A DNA stretch of 47,487 nt, taken from Piscinibacter defluvii. GTDB taxonomy: Bacteria > Pseudomonadota > Gammaproteobacteria > Burkholderiales > Burkholderiaceae_C. The DNA is taken from positions 1 through 47,487 of the forward strand of contig NZ_RCHJ01000031.1 of the NCBI RefSeq assembly GCF_004011805.1, read 5' to 3'. The notes below the pieces were generated by a model. It saw only the letters and a program-made list of their open reading frames with translations, was not told the DNA's origin and did no database searches. The translations under genes were made by a program, and so were the position numbers. Positions 1 through 8,702 of the stretch are shown here, in pieces (position 1 is the first letter of the stretch; every line of letters begins with the position of its first letter).

Positions 1-50
1 TCAAATTTCGATCGGCACGATCCTCTCAAGTGGGTCAAATTTCAGTCGGC
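1..50. mobile_element. Left-edge insertion-sequence terminus (IS21-like repeats)
   Basis: Two near-identical tracts, TCAAATTTCGATCGGC (1-16) and TGGGTCAAATTTCAGTCGGC (31-50), match in inverted orientation the pair at the right edge (47437-47480). Multiple TGGGTCAA..TTC..TCGGC repeats at the tips are typical of IS21-family elements. The element itself lies outside the window. The family assignment is from memory of such ends; the repeats are directly visible. Confidence 0.6.
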
Positions 51-3045
51 GCCAACAGGAGACGGCTGACACGCGCAGCAGGATCGCCTGGACCAGATCG
101 CGGACCGCTTGACCGGAGGGATCGAAACGCGTCGCGTCTTCGTCCCCTCCGAGACCGGGCACAAGGTGCCTCACGACGGAGGCGACCACTGCGTGCAGCG
201 CCTTGTCCCTGGCACGCGGCGCCCATGGCGTGACACTCGTGGCCTCGACGCTTCGATAGAGCGCACTGTGATAGCTGCGGAAGTGTTCGAAGTGGGACAG
301 GTCCCTGGGCCGTCCGAAGTTGTATAGCGTGATCACCAGGCCCGGGATGCCGCGACCGACCCGGCTGCTGGCCTGGATGTACTCGGCAGTCGACTTGGGT
401 TGCCCGTTGACGACCATCAGCCCGAGCCGCGGCACGTCCACGCCGACCGAGATCATGTTCGAAGCCAGGACGGCGTCCTTCGGCGCAGCGAATTCGAACG
501 GATCGGCCTTGAACTGCGCGAGTGTCGTCGAGAGCGCGTGGAGCAGACCCGGCAACTCGCGCGACGACTTGCGGCTGCTCAGCTCCTCGGGTTCGAGCTC
601 GAGATCGCGCCTCTTCGAGGCGAGACGCCCCGCGAGGAACTGCATCTGGCGGGGGACGTCGTCCTGCATGAGGACATAGGCACCGCCCAGCTCTCGAAGA
701 CTGTTGAAGTACGCGACGCAGGTCCAGTAAGCATCGATCGACGCATCATCGGCCTTGCCTCTCTCGGCCAGCGTCGCCGCCGATTGGAGCAGCGCCGCGA
801 TCACGGCCTGCAGTGCGAACTTCGGGCTGCGCCCTGCCGTCGGGATGCCGACGTAGAGTCTGTCGGGACCGGTGGAATCGCGCACCGCGAAGAAGGAGTC
901 CGACGCATCGAATCCGGGTGGCGGGAACTGCAGCACACTCCTGTCGAAGAGGGCACGCACCTGCTCGGCCGCGTGGCCGATGGTGGCTGTCGAGCCGATC
1001 ACCTTGGGCCGCACCTTGCCCCGCGTGCAGACGAGATCGACGATCGTCTCGTAGAGACCCGCCATCGATCCGAGCGGTCCCGATATGAGATGCAGTTCGT
1101 CCTGGATGATGAGCCCCGGCGGCAGTCCGCCATCGAGGCCGAAGATGCGCCTGATGTCGGTTCGCCTCGGTAGCTGTGCGAACTTGTCGATGGTCCCGAT
1201 CAGCAGCGACGGTGGAGACTCGTAGATGGTGGCATCGACGGTCAGAACGGGCAGCGGCCGGCCGCCCGTCTCGCAGTCCTTCTGGCTGCACGTGATGTCG
1301 ATCCGTGGCTGCAGCGGATCGGCCCGGTATGCGGTACCCCTGAGCTCCGAGCCGCACACCGGGCAGCGGAGCAGTTGCCGCGGCGTGGACTTGGGCTTCT
1401 GGTCAGCGTGCTCTTGGTCCAGCGCCTCCCGCGCATCCTCCATCAGGTTGGGCGTTGCTTCGCCGCCGACGTAGAGCCCGAGCGAGATGCGCGCGTCACC
1501 CAGACGCTTGTCGGACTCGCGGATCGCCTCGCACGCGGAGATGAGGGATGCGGCGCGCTGGAACTGCTGCACGGTCAGCAGCCGCAGCGTGTAGCGCATC
1601 AGAACGTCGACACCACCGTGCTCGCGACGGTGTCCGTCGGTCAGCCGCCGGTGGAAGATCTGGAAGGCAGTCAGCGCAAGATAGGCTTCGGTCTTGCCGC
1701 CTCCGGTCGGGAACCAGAGCAGGTCCATGCATTCGCGATCGTCAAGGCTGGGATCAGCCAGGCCGGGAACGACCAGCAGCATGAAGGCCAGCTGGAATGG
1801 ACGCCACTGGAGCGGTCTCGGATGCTCCTTGGCTCGATATCGCGACTGCCGATCCATCGCGGCATTGGCCAACGCGAAGGCGCTCCAGACGGCGTCATCG
1901 CTGCGGAGCATGTCCACGCCAGCCCGGATGCGGTCCAGGGTCGAACTGCATCTTCCGAGGTTGTGGTCGGCGGCATCCCGCAGATCGCCACGGAATTCCT
2001 CCAGGCGAGCGCGCAGGAACCGGTCGATCCACTCCGCATACCGATCCGCGAATGCCGCGAGTGCCGCGACGACTGCCGCACGTTCGGACTCCCGCGACAG
2101 GAACTCGGCCTTCAGCGCATCCGGATAGGAGGTCCTGAACTCGTCGAGGAAGGCGTGACCGTCAGGACTTGTTCCGAGCACGCGGGTTTCGGGCAGCCAT
2201 GCCGTGCGCACATGGCCGACGGCCGCGGTCGCATCCGGCGGCCATGTGGCGGCCACACCGTGGCCCACTGCGAACTCGCGCACGTCCCGGTACAGCAGCG
2301 AGTTCACCAGCGAGTCCTCGTCGCCACCCGTGATCGGCGGCGCACTCCGGGGCTGGATGCCGGGCGACTCGCCGACAGTCGCTTCGATCACGATGCCCGC
2401 CTGGAACAGGCAACGCGCGTCACGGGGCCCGGCATCCTCGTCGTCGGTCTCCTCGTTGATCAGGGTCACGGTGTAGACATGCTGCGCAGGTCCGACGCGC
2501 CTTCGGACGTGGAGCGCAAGGCGCTTGTCCGTGATGCCGGCCCCTTGCGCGTCGACGAACTGGTTGATGCGGAGGGTTCCCGACTCCTGCGCAGGCGACA
2601 GACGGACCGAATAGCCCAGCTGACTGCGCTTCCATGCCTTGCGGACCTGTGCACCCTTGGGCGCTGCGGTGCCGGCGGTGGGGTCCGGTTTCGCATCCGG
2701 GTCGAGCTCCACCGGCACGTACCGGGAGGTTTCCCCCAGGCCGATCGTGATCGTCGCTTCCTTGGCCACGGCGAACGTGATCCCGATCGAGCACGGACGG
2801 ATGGCTCGATAGCCAGGGACCGAGGCCTCCACCGCCGACGCCGGATCACTGCCGCTGTCGAGCCCGGCGTCGTCGTCCATTCCGTCCACGGGTGCGCCGC
2901 GCGGCCAGAGGATGCCGGTCAGGTAGGTGTCCACAGGTGCGGACTCGATGATCTCGTCGGGAGCCAGCGGACCCATGAGCAGTGCGCTCGCCAGCTCGGC
3001 GAGATCCGCCCTCACCTGCTCCTGCGGCTTGTGGTCATTTGCCAT
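1..3045 (-). CDS. drmA: DrmA-like DISARM helicase, 3' end replaced by IS sequence
   Basis: Large superfamily 2 helicase resembling DrmA, the core DISARM helicase that acts with DrmB on incoming phage DNA. Visible motifs are LWFPTGGGKTEAY (Walker A), GGVDVLMRYTLRLLTVQQFQRA, CPVCGSELRG (zinc-ribbon-like), IGTIDKFAQLPRR, IIQDELHLISGPLGSM (DE-box), GSTATI and a C-terminal SSRVGRG helicase motif. I start at the ATG at 3045, which overlaps the upstream helicase gene by 11 bp; an upstream in-frame ATG at 3147 would add 34 poorly conserved-looking residues. The last about 19 codons (CWRRLKFDPLERIVPIEI) are encoded by the IS-end repeats, so the native C-terminus is lost. No drmB (DUF1998) or drmC (phospholipase D) is present in the window. 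The DrmA call is strong; whether the truncated protein works is unknown. Confidence 0.8.
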   Translation of the reverse strand: MANDHKPQEQVRADLAELASALLMGPLAPDEIIESAPVDTYLTGILWPRGAPVDGMDDDAGLDSGSDPASAVEASVPGYRAIRPCSIGITFAVAKEATITIGLGETSRYVPVELDPDAKPDPTAGTAAPKGAQVRKAWKRSQLGYSVRLSPAQESGTLRINQFVDAQGAGITDKRLALHVRRRVGPAQHVYTVTLINEETDDEDAGPRDARCLFQAGIVIEATVGESPGIQPRSAPPITGGDEDSLVNSLLYRDVREFAVGHGVAATWPPDATAAVGHVRTAWLPETRVLGTSPDGHAFLDEFRTSYPDALKAEFLSRESERAAVVAALAAFADRYAEWIDRFLRARLEEFRGDLRDAADHNLGRCSSTLDRIRAGVDMLRSDDAVWSAFALANAAMDRQSRYRAKEHPRPLQWRPFQLAFMLLVVPGLADPSLDDRECMDLLWFPTGGGKTEAYLALTAFQIFHRRLTDGHRREHGGVDVLMRYTLRLLTVQQFQRAASLISACEAIRESDKRLGDARISLGLYVGGEATPNLMEDAREALDQEHADQKPKSTPRQLLRCPVCGSELRGTAYRADPLQPRIDITCSQKDCETGGRPLPVLTVDATIYESPPSLLIGTIDKFAQLPRRTDIRRIFGLDGGLPPGLIIQDELHLISGPLGSMAGLYETIVDLVCTRGKVRPKVIGSTATIGHAAEQVRALFDRSVLQFPPPGFDASDSFFAVRDSTGPDRLYVGIPTAGRSPKFALQAVIAALLQSAATLAERGKADDASIDAYWTCVAYFNSLRELGGAYVLMQDDVPRQMQFLAGRLASKRRDLELEPEELSSRKSSRELPGLLHALSTTLAQFKADPFEFAAPKDAVLASNMISVGVDVPRLGLMVVNGQPKSTAEYIQASSRVGRGIPGLVITLYNFGRPRDLSHFEHFRSYHSALYRSVEATSVTPWAPRARDKALHAVVASVVRHLVPGLGGDEDATRFDPSGQAVRDLVQAILLRVSAVSCWRRLKFDPLERIVPIEI

Positions 3046-5038
3046 TGCGCTTCCAGGTCTTGAAGTCACCCGTGCCGAAGAGCGTGATACCCAGCCAAAG
3101 GCGGCTTGACCGCCAGGGTTCCGGGACCGCCTCGGCCATGTCGCCACGGGCGCAAAGGGTGACGATCTCGCCGATGCGGAGATTGAAGATCGTGTTCGGC
3201 AACCACAGTCCTTCGTTCCACAGGTACGCGAGGAGATCGTCGGTCACCTGCTGGGTGGTCCGTGCGAGCCTCCGGCCCGCCTTGGTGCCTTCCTGCAGGC
3301 AGATCTCCCATCGCGCGTCGCGCATGCGCGATTCCTCTTCATCGGAATCCAGCCGCTTCAGGATGACCTTGTGTCCGCGAAGCTGCGCCGCTCTGGACGC
3401 AAGCATCTGCTGCAGCTCGGTCACCTGCTCGTCGCCGCCATGGAACTCAGCGTCCACGAGGCTGTGAGGATCGATGTCACCGGCAAGGCCGAACTGGAAG
3501 TTCGTCATTCTTCCGGTCTTGCCGGGTGAGCCGAGCATCGCGAATCGACTTCGTCCGGTTCTGAGCGATTCATCGAACGGCCCGGCATACACGGAATCGG
3601 ACGGTATCCGGTTCAGCACCCTGCCCGCCCGTGTCACCGCGACGAATCCAACGTTCGCGAGTTCCAGCGGATCCTCGGGTTCCTTCTGGTTCTTCCTGGC
3701 GCGAGGGTCGAGAAGCGAGACGTTGTCGAACTCCATTCCCTTGGCCTGGTGGACGGTCGTGATGTAGACAGCGGCTTGCTCTGTCGTCTGATCGTCGGGG
3801 AACGAATCCGGCCATGCCAGGCGCTCGCGCAGATCTCCCATGTCGATCGCCGAGGCGTCGTCGCTGGCGCCGCTCGCGCGCGCAAGCCTTGCCCAGCACA
3901 CCTGGAGGGATGGCATGTTCAGAGCCGTGCGCGCGTCCGGATCGAACTCTTCCAGGGTCTTCCGGTAGACGGTCTCGAACGTCGATCTGGCGACGTTCTG
4001 CGGCTTGAAGCGCCAGAGGAGTGACGCGATCCAGGCGGGAGCCGATGGCGTCTCGCCCGCTGTCCGGAGTCGCACCGACACTGCCGGGCCTTCGACCTGA
4101 TCGCCGAGCAGCATCTTCACCACGCGCAAGGCTTCGCCATTCGTGCGCGTCAGGATCGCCACCGAGCCCGCCGGCAGGCTCGCGAGCCAATCGGGGCTGA
4201 GCTGCGTTCCTGCCGGCATGCCCGGGATCCGTTCGAGGAACCGCTGCATGGCGGCCAGCTTCTTCGGTGCGGTCAGGTCCTCGCTCTGCAGGATCTTCCG
4301 CAGGCTTGCCGCCATGCTGGCGAGCTTTTCGGTGGACCGATGATTGCGGGTCAGCGAGACCTCGCGCAGCCCGGAAGCCATCCGGGTCTTCAGCCTCTCC
4401 CACGGATCACCGGCTGCGCCATGTCCGCTTGCTCGGGCCGCCCATCGGTAGATCGACTGGACTGGGTCGCCGAGGACCGTGAAGCCGACACGCCGACCTT
4501 CCGCATTGAGCCGGGAGAGCAGCTCGATGACCATGTCCGCCCGCACTCCGGGCAGATCCTGGAACTCGTCGACGATCACGTGGCGAATACCGGCGAGCCG
4601 ATCGGCGACGATCGCATTGGACTCGTCGGCGAGAGCCGATGTCGCCGCGACGATGTTGTCATCGTGCTGGCGACCCAGGAGTTCCGGTACGGCGGCACCG
4701 CATTGCCGGAGAATGCGGAACGCCCAGGAGTCGAAGGTGCGAATCGCCAGGTGCCGCAGGTCCTCGACGACATGCCCGTCGGCGAGCTGCAGGCCGGCGA
4801 TGCGGCGGGTCAGCGTCGCCACCGCGCTCCGCGAGAAGCTGAGAACCAGGATCTGCGCCGGCAGAAGGCCCGAGCGGATGAGGTGCGCGAGCCGCATGGC
4901 CGCGACCTGCGTCTTACCCGTTCCAGGTCCGGCCACGACCAGCAACCAGGCCTCCGACGGTGCGTCGATGACCTCGGCCTGCTCGGGGTTCGGTTTGAAT
5001 GCCGTGTCTCCCGGCTGCGAACCGGTCCCGGCTGTCAT
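3035..5038 (-). CDS. UvrD/Rep-family superfamily 1 DNA helicase
   Basis: 667-residue SF1A helicase. An NPEQ adenine-recognition motif is near residue 17, Walker A GPGTGKT at 37-43, and VDEFQD (motif II) at 156-161. LGDPVQSIYRW (motif III), VHQAKGMEFDNVSLLD (motif V) and VAVTRAGRVL (motif VI-like) follow. This suggests ATP-driven 3'-5' translocation on DNA. It overlaps the methyltransferase gene by 4 bp (ATGA) and the drmA-like gene by 11 bp, so the three are almost certainly one translationally coupled operon. It occupies the place where DISARM loci carry class-specific genes; the canonical class I partner is a SNF2 helicase (DrmD), so a UvrD-type partner is either a variant or a divergent DrmE-position protein. 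I could not decide between these. Confidence 0.85.
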   Translation of the reverse strand: MTAGTGSQPGDTAFKPNPEQAEVIDAPSEAWLLVVAGPGTGKTQVAAMRLAHLIRSGLLPAQILVLSFSRSAVATLTRRIAGLQLADGHVVEDLRHLAIRTFDSWAFRILRQCGAAVPELLGRQHDDNIVAATSALADESNAIVADRLAGIRHVIVDEFQDLPGVRADMVIELLSRLNAEGRRVGFTVLGDPVQSIYRWAARASGHGAAGDPWERLKTRMASGLREVSLTRNHRSTEKLASMAASLRKILQSEDLTAPKKLAAMQRFLERIPGMPAGTQLSPDWLASLPAGSVAILTRTNGEALRVVKMLLGDQVEGPAVSVRLRTAGETPSAPAWIASLLWRFKPQNVARSTFETVYRKTLEEFDPDARTALNMPSLQVCWARLARASGASDDASAIDMGDLRERLAWPDSFPDDQTTEQAAVYITTVHQAKGMEFDNVSLLDPRARKNQKEPEDPLELANVGFVAVTRAGRVLNRIPSDSVYAGPFDESLRTGRSRFAMLGSPGKTGRMTNFQFGLAGDIDPHSLVDAEFHGGDEQVTELQQMLASRAAQLRGHKVILKRLDSDEEESRMRDARWEICLQEGTKAGRRLARTTQQVTDDLLAYLWNEGLWLPNTIFNLRIGEIVTLCARGDMAEAVPEPWRSSRLWLGITLFGTGDFKTWKRNGK

Positions 5039-6615
5039 GCCGCCCTTCCCTCTGCCAGCTTCTCCGGGCGTTCACGCGCTTGGACTGCGCGGGATCGCAT
5101 GAGACCATGCACCACCTCCGCGATGCGTCTCGCGAGGAGCGGAGGAACGGCATTTCCCACCTGCGTGTACTGCTGCGTCCTGTTTCCCTCGAAGAAGTAG
5201 TCATCGGGGAACGTCTGCAGGCGCGCAGCCTCGCGCACTGTGAGGCTGCGACATTGGGTCGGGTCGAAGTGGATGTAGTAGTGACCGTCCTTGGCGATGT
5301 GCGAGACGATCGTGCTCGACGGTCCGTGCGCGCATTGCACCCTGAACCTGTCAGGAAAGGGCGTTCGGCGCTCGATGATGTCCCTCGCGTTCTCGTGATC
5401 GGGAAGTAGCGCTACTGGGAAGTTCTCGAGCTTGGGCGCGTGGCCGAACTCCTGCGCGAACGTTGCAGCGAAGAGGTATCTCGCCAGATCGCTGGCCATG
5501 TGCTGACGCGCCTCGTGCTGGATCACTCCACCGAGCCCGGGTGCATCCAGCCAGGCCGAGAGTTCCTTGGGCGCGCCAGTCAGGCTCGCACGTTTACGCA
5601 CGAAGGCTCCACCGGCATCGTCGAGTTCCGACGCCACCGTGGCCGCAGCGCTCATCGCGGCCATGACCTGCCGCTCGCCGCCGACGCCCCATCCCCTGAC
5701 CGTCGCCGGCGCGCTTCGTACGACATCGCGCCAAGCCTCGGCGGAGTCGGCGCCTCGGGACAGGCGGCTCCTGATCCTCGGCATGCCCGCCAGGGTCTGC
5801 CCCACCGTGACCTGCCGGGCGGCTTCGACGAGGAGTTTCGAAGGCCGACGCGAGAGGTCGGATCGGACTCCGAGAAGGATCACGCGATGTCGCGTCTGTG
5901 GGATTCCGTAGCGCTCCGCCTCGATGATGTAGTCGTCGGGGACGAGGCCGAAGACTTCGTCGCGCTTCACGAGGGACCGGATTTCGTAGGAGAGGCCCTT
6001 CGCCGGTGCCGCAAGGTCCCTGCAGATGCGAGAGAACATCGGCGTTCCCCCGTGGTGAGAGGAGATCAGCCCCTTGACGTTCTCCATGACGAACACCGGC
6101 GGTGCGTGCGCACGGATGATGCGCAGGTATTCGCGATAGAGGAAGTGCTTCTCGTCTGCCTCGAAGGCGATGTCATTTGCTCGCCTGGCCCGACCCGCCA
6201 ACGAGTACGCCTGGCATGGCGGCCCGCCGATCAGGACCCAGTCCGTCTCACCGGCGAGGGCCGACCGGATCCGCGAGTCGACGGTGACCGCCGGACACTT
6301 CCCGAGTTCGGCATTCATCACCTCCTCGCTGGCCTCGCGGAACGCCTCCCGGACCATCGGAAGCCCGTCGAACGTGGCGCGATCGATGCCACCTCGAAGG
6401 AGTTCGTAGTAGGTGTCGAGGTCTCCGGCCTCCGCCAGGTGCCTGCGAACGGCGCGGAGGCGAAGCGTCTGGCAGGCAACCGCTTCCTTCTCGACGGAAA
6501 GCGCGAGACGGAACGCTCGCTGACCGCGCTCGTCGGTGAGGGACGAGAACCCTTCGCCCAGTCCACCAGGTCCGGCGAATACGTCGACTATCGGAATTGG
6601 CCTGGTGCCTCCCAC
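5035..6615 (-). CDS. drmMII: DNA (cytosine-5) methyltransferase, DISARM-associated
   Basis: 526-residue C5-cytosine methyltransferase with the family motifs in order: DVFAGPGGLGEGF (motif I, residues 11-23), GGPPCQAYS (motif IV, catalytic Cys134), VFVMENVKG (motif VI), QTRHRVILLGVR (motif VIII) and QVGNAVPPLLARRIA (motif X). It transfers a methyl group from SAM to cytosine C5. The start is a GTG at 6615 with a purine-rich AAGGG upstream. As first gene of the operon with a UvrD-type helicase and a DrmA-like helicase it fits the self-marking methylase of class 2 DISARM (DrmMII). A stand-alone type II methylase is the alternative, but the overlaps with both helicases argue for a multi-gene defence system. 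Confidence 0.85.
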   Translation of the reverse strand: MGGTRPIPIVDVFAGPGGLGEGFSSLTDERGQRAFRLALSVEKEAVACQTLRLRAVRRHLAEAGDLDTYYELLRGGIDRATFDGLPMVREAFREASEEVMNAELGKCPAVTVDSRIRSALAGETDWVLIGGPPCQAYSLAGRARRANDIAFEADEKHFLYREYLRIIRAHAPPVFVMENVKGLISSHHGGTPMFSRICRDLAAPAKGLSYEIRSLVKRDEVFGLVPDDYIIEAERYGIPQTRHRVILLGVRSDLSRRPSKLLVEAARQVTVGQTLAGMPRIRSRLSRGADSAEAWRDVVRSAPATVRGWGVGGERQVMAAMSAAATVASELDDAGGAFVRKRASLTGAPKELSAWLDAPGLGGVIQHEARQHMASDLARYLFAATFAQEFGHAPKLENFPVALLPDHENARDIIERRTPFPDRFRVQCAHGPSSTIVSHIAKDGHYYIHFDPTQCRSLTVREAARLQTFPDDYFFEGNRTQQYTQVGNAVPPLLARRIAEVVHGLMRSRAVQARERPEKLAEGRAA

Positions 6616-6772
6616 CTGCTGCCCTTCAATTCAATATTGTTCTCGTTGCATTCTGCCCTCTGGCCGAATGGCCGGACCTTCGATCCGCACAAGTTCGGGA
6701 ACATCCGGGCCGGACAGGGGTGTGCCTGTCGTGCGGGCGAAACGATGCCGCTCCTTGCCTGGCTTCCTGCGG

Positions 6773-8140
6773 TCAACTCTCTCGAGTGATGGCGAATTCC
6801 AGCAACTGCTCCGTCGTCACCTCGCCCGGCCAGAGGGATTCGGCCAGCCAGCGATAGAAGGTGCTCGACGCGATACGGCTTCTCACACCATCGGTGCGCC
6901 AGGCCTTGGCGATCGGCGCGGCCAGTTCGCCCAGCTTGTCCGCTTCGAACTTCGCGAACTGCTCGGACTTCTGACTCTCCGTCATTTCGCCGAACAGCAC
7001 ACGTGCCCTGTTGGTTCTTGCATGCTGCCACTCGTCGCGCAGCTGCTGGAGCTTCTCGGTGACGCTCGGCGCGGGGGCCGGTCTCTCTACCGGCTTGTCA
7101 CTGTCATCGCCGTGACCCGCGTACTGCTTCTTCAGTGCGTCCCGCAGATAGGCAGCGGGCGACTTGAGTTCCGGTAGCGTCTGACTCTTCATTCGCTGCT
7201 CGACATGCTCGACCGTCGCACGAAGAACACCTTCGTCGGTCACTGCGTACAGATCCTGCGCATCCGCACGCTTGATCCCGAGGGCGATCAAGCGTTCGAC
7301 CAGCTGGAGGTCGAACACGTTCTTCGTCGTGTCCTTCATGCCGTCGAGACTGGCCTGCGGCTTGGGGATGATCCGGAACTGGAGCTCCTCGACCTTCCGA
7401 CCTCGCTTGTGCTCGACGACCTCCATACGGAAGTCCTCGCACAACGTGTCGAGTTCGACGAGCGCCTTCTTGATGGTGTCGCGTCGCAGGATCCGGTAGT
7501 CGACCTTCTCGATGTCGCTGCGGCCGGTGAGCACGGAGGCCCACCAGATCACATCCTCCCGCATCGTGATTCGACCTGGCGACGTCAGGTACCGCGCCCC
7601 CAGTTCGTACAACACGGCGGCAGCGTAGCTGCGCATCTGGGAACTGATCTCCAGCAGCACCCGTGTGTACTGTGCAGGCTTGAGGAGCTGCTCGCGTATC
7701 GGCTCGGGGTATGTCCAGGTGATCGTGCACGCCTGGCCACGACCAGGCTCATGGATGACGACAGGCCCGAGCAGCTGAGTCGATGTCCACTTCCGGGATG
7801 CGCCCGAGCTTGTGTGCCACTCGATGGTGGTTGCCTGCATGTCGCGGATGTGCGACTTGAGCAGCTCGGTGTTGTTCGACGTGAATCGTGCGTCGCCGAT
7901 CAACTCCGCGAGGTTGATGGTGTACGCGGGGTTGTCGACCCCTTGCCGCTGTGCGTGATAGAGGAAGACGTTGTAGATCCGCCTCGACAGCAACGTCAGC
8001 TTTCCACGCTTCGGCCTGATGGCAATAGCTTCATTCGCTTTCGCGACGGACTGTTCGTCAGGACGCGTCGCAACAGCTGCGGATCTGGATCGTCTCTTTC
8101 TACCGTGGGGCGGCACTTGGTCTTCTGGATCCGACTCCAT
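6773..8140 (-). CDS. rep: Plasmid replication initiator (Rep_3/RepB-type)
   Basis: 455 residues. After a charged N-terminus (about residues 1-40), the segment RPKRGKLTLLSRRIYNVFLYHAQRQG opens a winged-helix region typical of Rep_3-family initiators, and a second region contains RSYAAAVLYELGARYLTSPGR and DYRILRRDTIKKALVELD. The C-terminal part (SPAAYLRDALKKQY onward) resembles the tail seen in several large plasmid initiators. It is divergent from parA across an iteron-rich spacer, the usual rep-oriV-parA arrangement, so it probably binds the iterons to open the origin and may repress itself. The cytosine methyltransferase operon follows in the same direction after 157 bp. Family assignment is from sequence pattern only. 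Confidence 0.75.
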   Translation of the reverse strand: MESDPEDQVPPHGRKRRSRSAAVATRPDEQSVAKANEAIAIRPKRGKLTLLSRRIYNVFLYHAQRQGVDNPAYTINLAELIGDARFTSNNTELLKSHIRDMQATTIEWHTSSGASRKWTSTQLLGPVVIHEPGRGQACTITWTYPEPIREQLLKPAQYTRVLLEISSQMRSYAAAVLYELGARYLTSPGRITMREDVIWWASVLTGRSDIEKVDYRILRRDTIKKALVELDTLCEDFRMEVVEHKRGRKVEELQFRIIPKPQASLDGMKDTTKNVFDLQLVERLIALGIKRADAQDLYAVTDEGVLRATVEHVEQRMKSQTLPELKSPAAYLRDALKKQYAGHGDDSDKPVERPAPAPSVTEKLQQLRDEWQHARTNRARVLFGEMTESQKSEQFAKFEADKLGELAAPIAKAWRTDGVRSRIASSTFYRWLAESLWPGEVTTEQLLEFAITRES

Positions 8141-8321
8141 CAGCGCGACTTAGAGAACTAGCGGAATGCCATCTTGGCTTGGTATTGTGAGTGTGTCAAA
8201 TCACAGTAGACCACGGGCGGCCGCAAGGTCGCCTTGCTATCTTGAAGATCACACTTGAGAGATTGAAGAGTTGTAGGGGCGGAAAAAGCGTTGTCCGACA
8301 GTCACTTGGCGCCAGAGGAGC

Positions 8322-8434
8322 GAGTGGATATGGGGATGTTCCGGAGACTTCTTGGGCACCTCCCGGAGTGGACTTGGGGTGCGGCGGCGTCGATGCGGAG
8401 GTTTTTTGGGGATGTCGGTGAGTGGACTTGGGGT
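8322..8434 (+). repeat. Direct iteron-like repeats
   Basis: Copies are GAGTGGATATGGGGAT at 8322, a weaker GGAGACTTCTTGGGCA at 8343, GGAGTGGACTTGGGGT at 8365 and TGAGTGGACTTGGGGT at 8419. Spacing from copy to copy is about 21, 22 and 54 bp; the first two intervals are the usual two-turn iteron pitch. Confidence 0.6.
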
Positions 8435-8469
8435 ACAGGTCAGTTTGGTCGCACCAAAATGCACAAATC

Positions 8470-8655
8470 TGCAGCGATTCACCGGCGTAGTTTGGTACGA
8501 CCGAAAGATCGGCTCTCCGAAGCCGCCCTGCCAGCTCCCAACATCCCCAAAAGCTCTCACAGTTGAGGGTCGCGTCAGGCGTCGCTGAGTTCGGGGTCCC
8601 CAAAGAGTCTCACACTCCGTCGGTCTCAGACGGATCGCCCATTTTGCAGCGATTC
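8470..8655. repeat. TGCAGCGATTC repeat pair
   Basis: The 11-bp box TGCAGCGATTC occurs at 8470-8480 and 8645-8655, and each copy is followed about 16-20 bp later by GGTAC. The second copy lies 47 bp before the probable parA start, so it may be part of the parA promoter/operator. Confidence 0.4.
8543..8618 (-). repeat. Opposite-facing iteron-like boxes
   Basis: CATCCCCAAAAGCTCTCAC (from 8543) and GTCCCCAAAGAGTCTCACAC (from 8596) are two copies of one box, 53 bp apart. Their complement, GTGAGAnnnTTTGGGGA, also pairs with TTTTTTGGGGATGTC at about 8402-8416. They could serve as initiator or autorepression sites on the parA side. Confidence 0.5.
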
Positions 8656-8702
8656 GACGGTTTTCGGTACACTTGCCGGAAAGCATCGAACGAGGCGAAA
8701 TC

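Larger units (their letters stand above)
8161..8670. other. Putative oriV / iteron region between rep and parA
   Basis: This roughly 560-bp spacer separates divergent rep and parA and has no convincing gene. It holds repeats of the form GAGTGGACTTGGGG on the plus strand, opposite-facing GTGAGAnnnTTTGGGGA-type boxes, a repeated TGCAGCGATTC box and the hairpin TTTGGTCGCACCAAA (8444-8458). Repeats of this density beside a Rep_3 initiator are expected for an iteron origin. I saw no DnaA box and no strongly AT-rich tract, which leaves the melting site unplaced. Confidence 0.6.

Noticed and set aside
1375..3063. Long plus-strand frame antisense to the DrmA-like helicase
   Set aside because: It is a GC-rich shadow frame; the helicase motifs on the minus strand are unambiguous.
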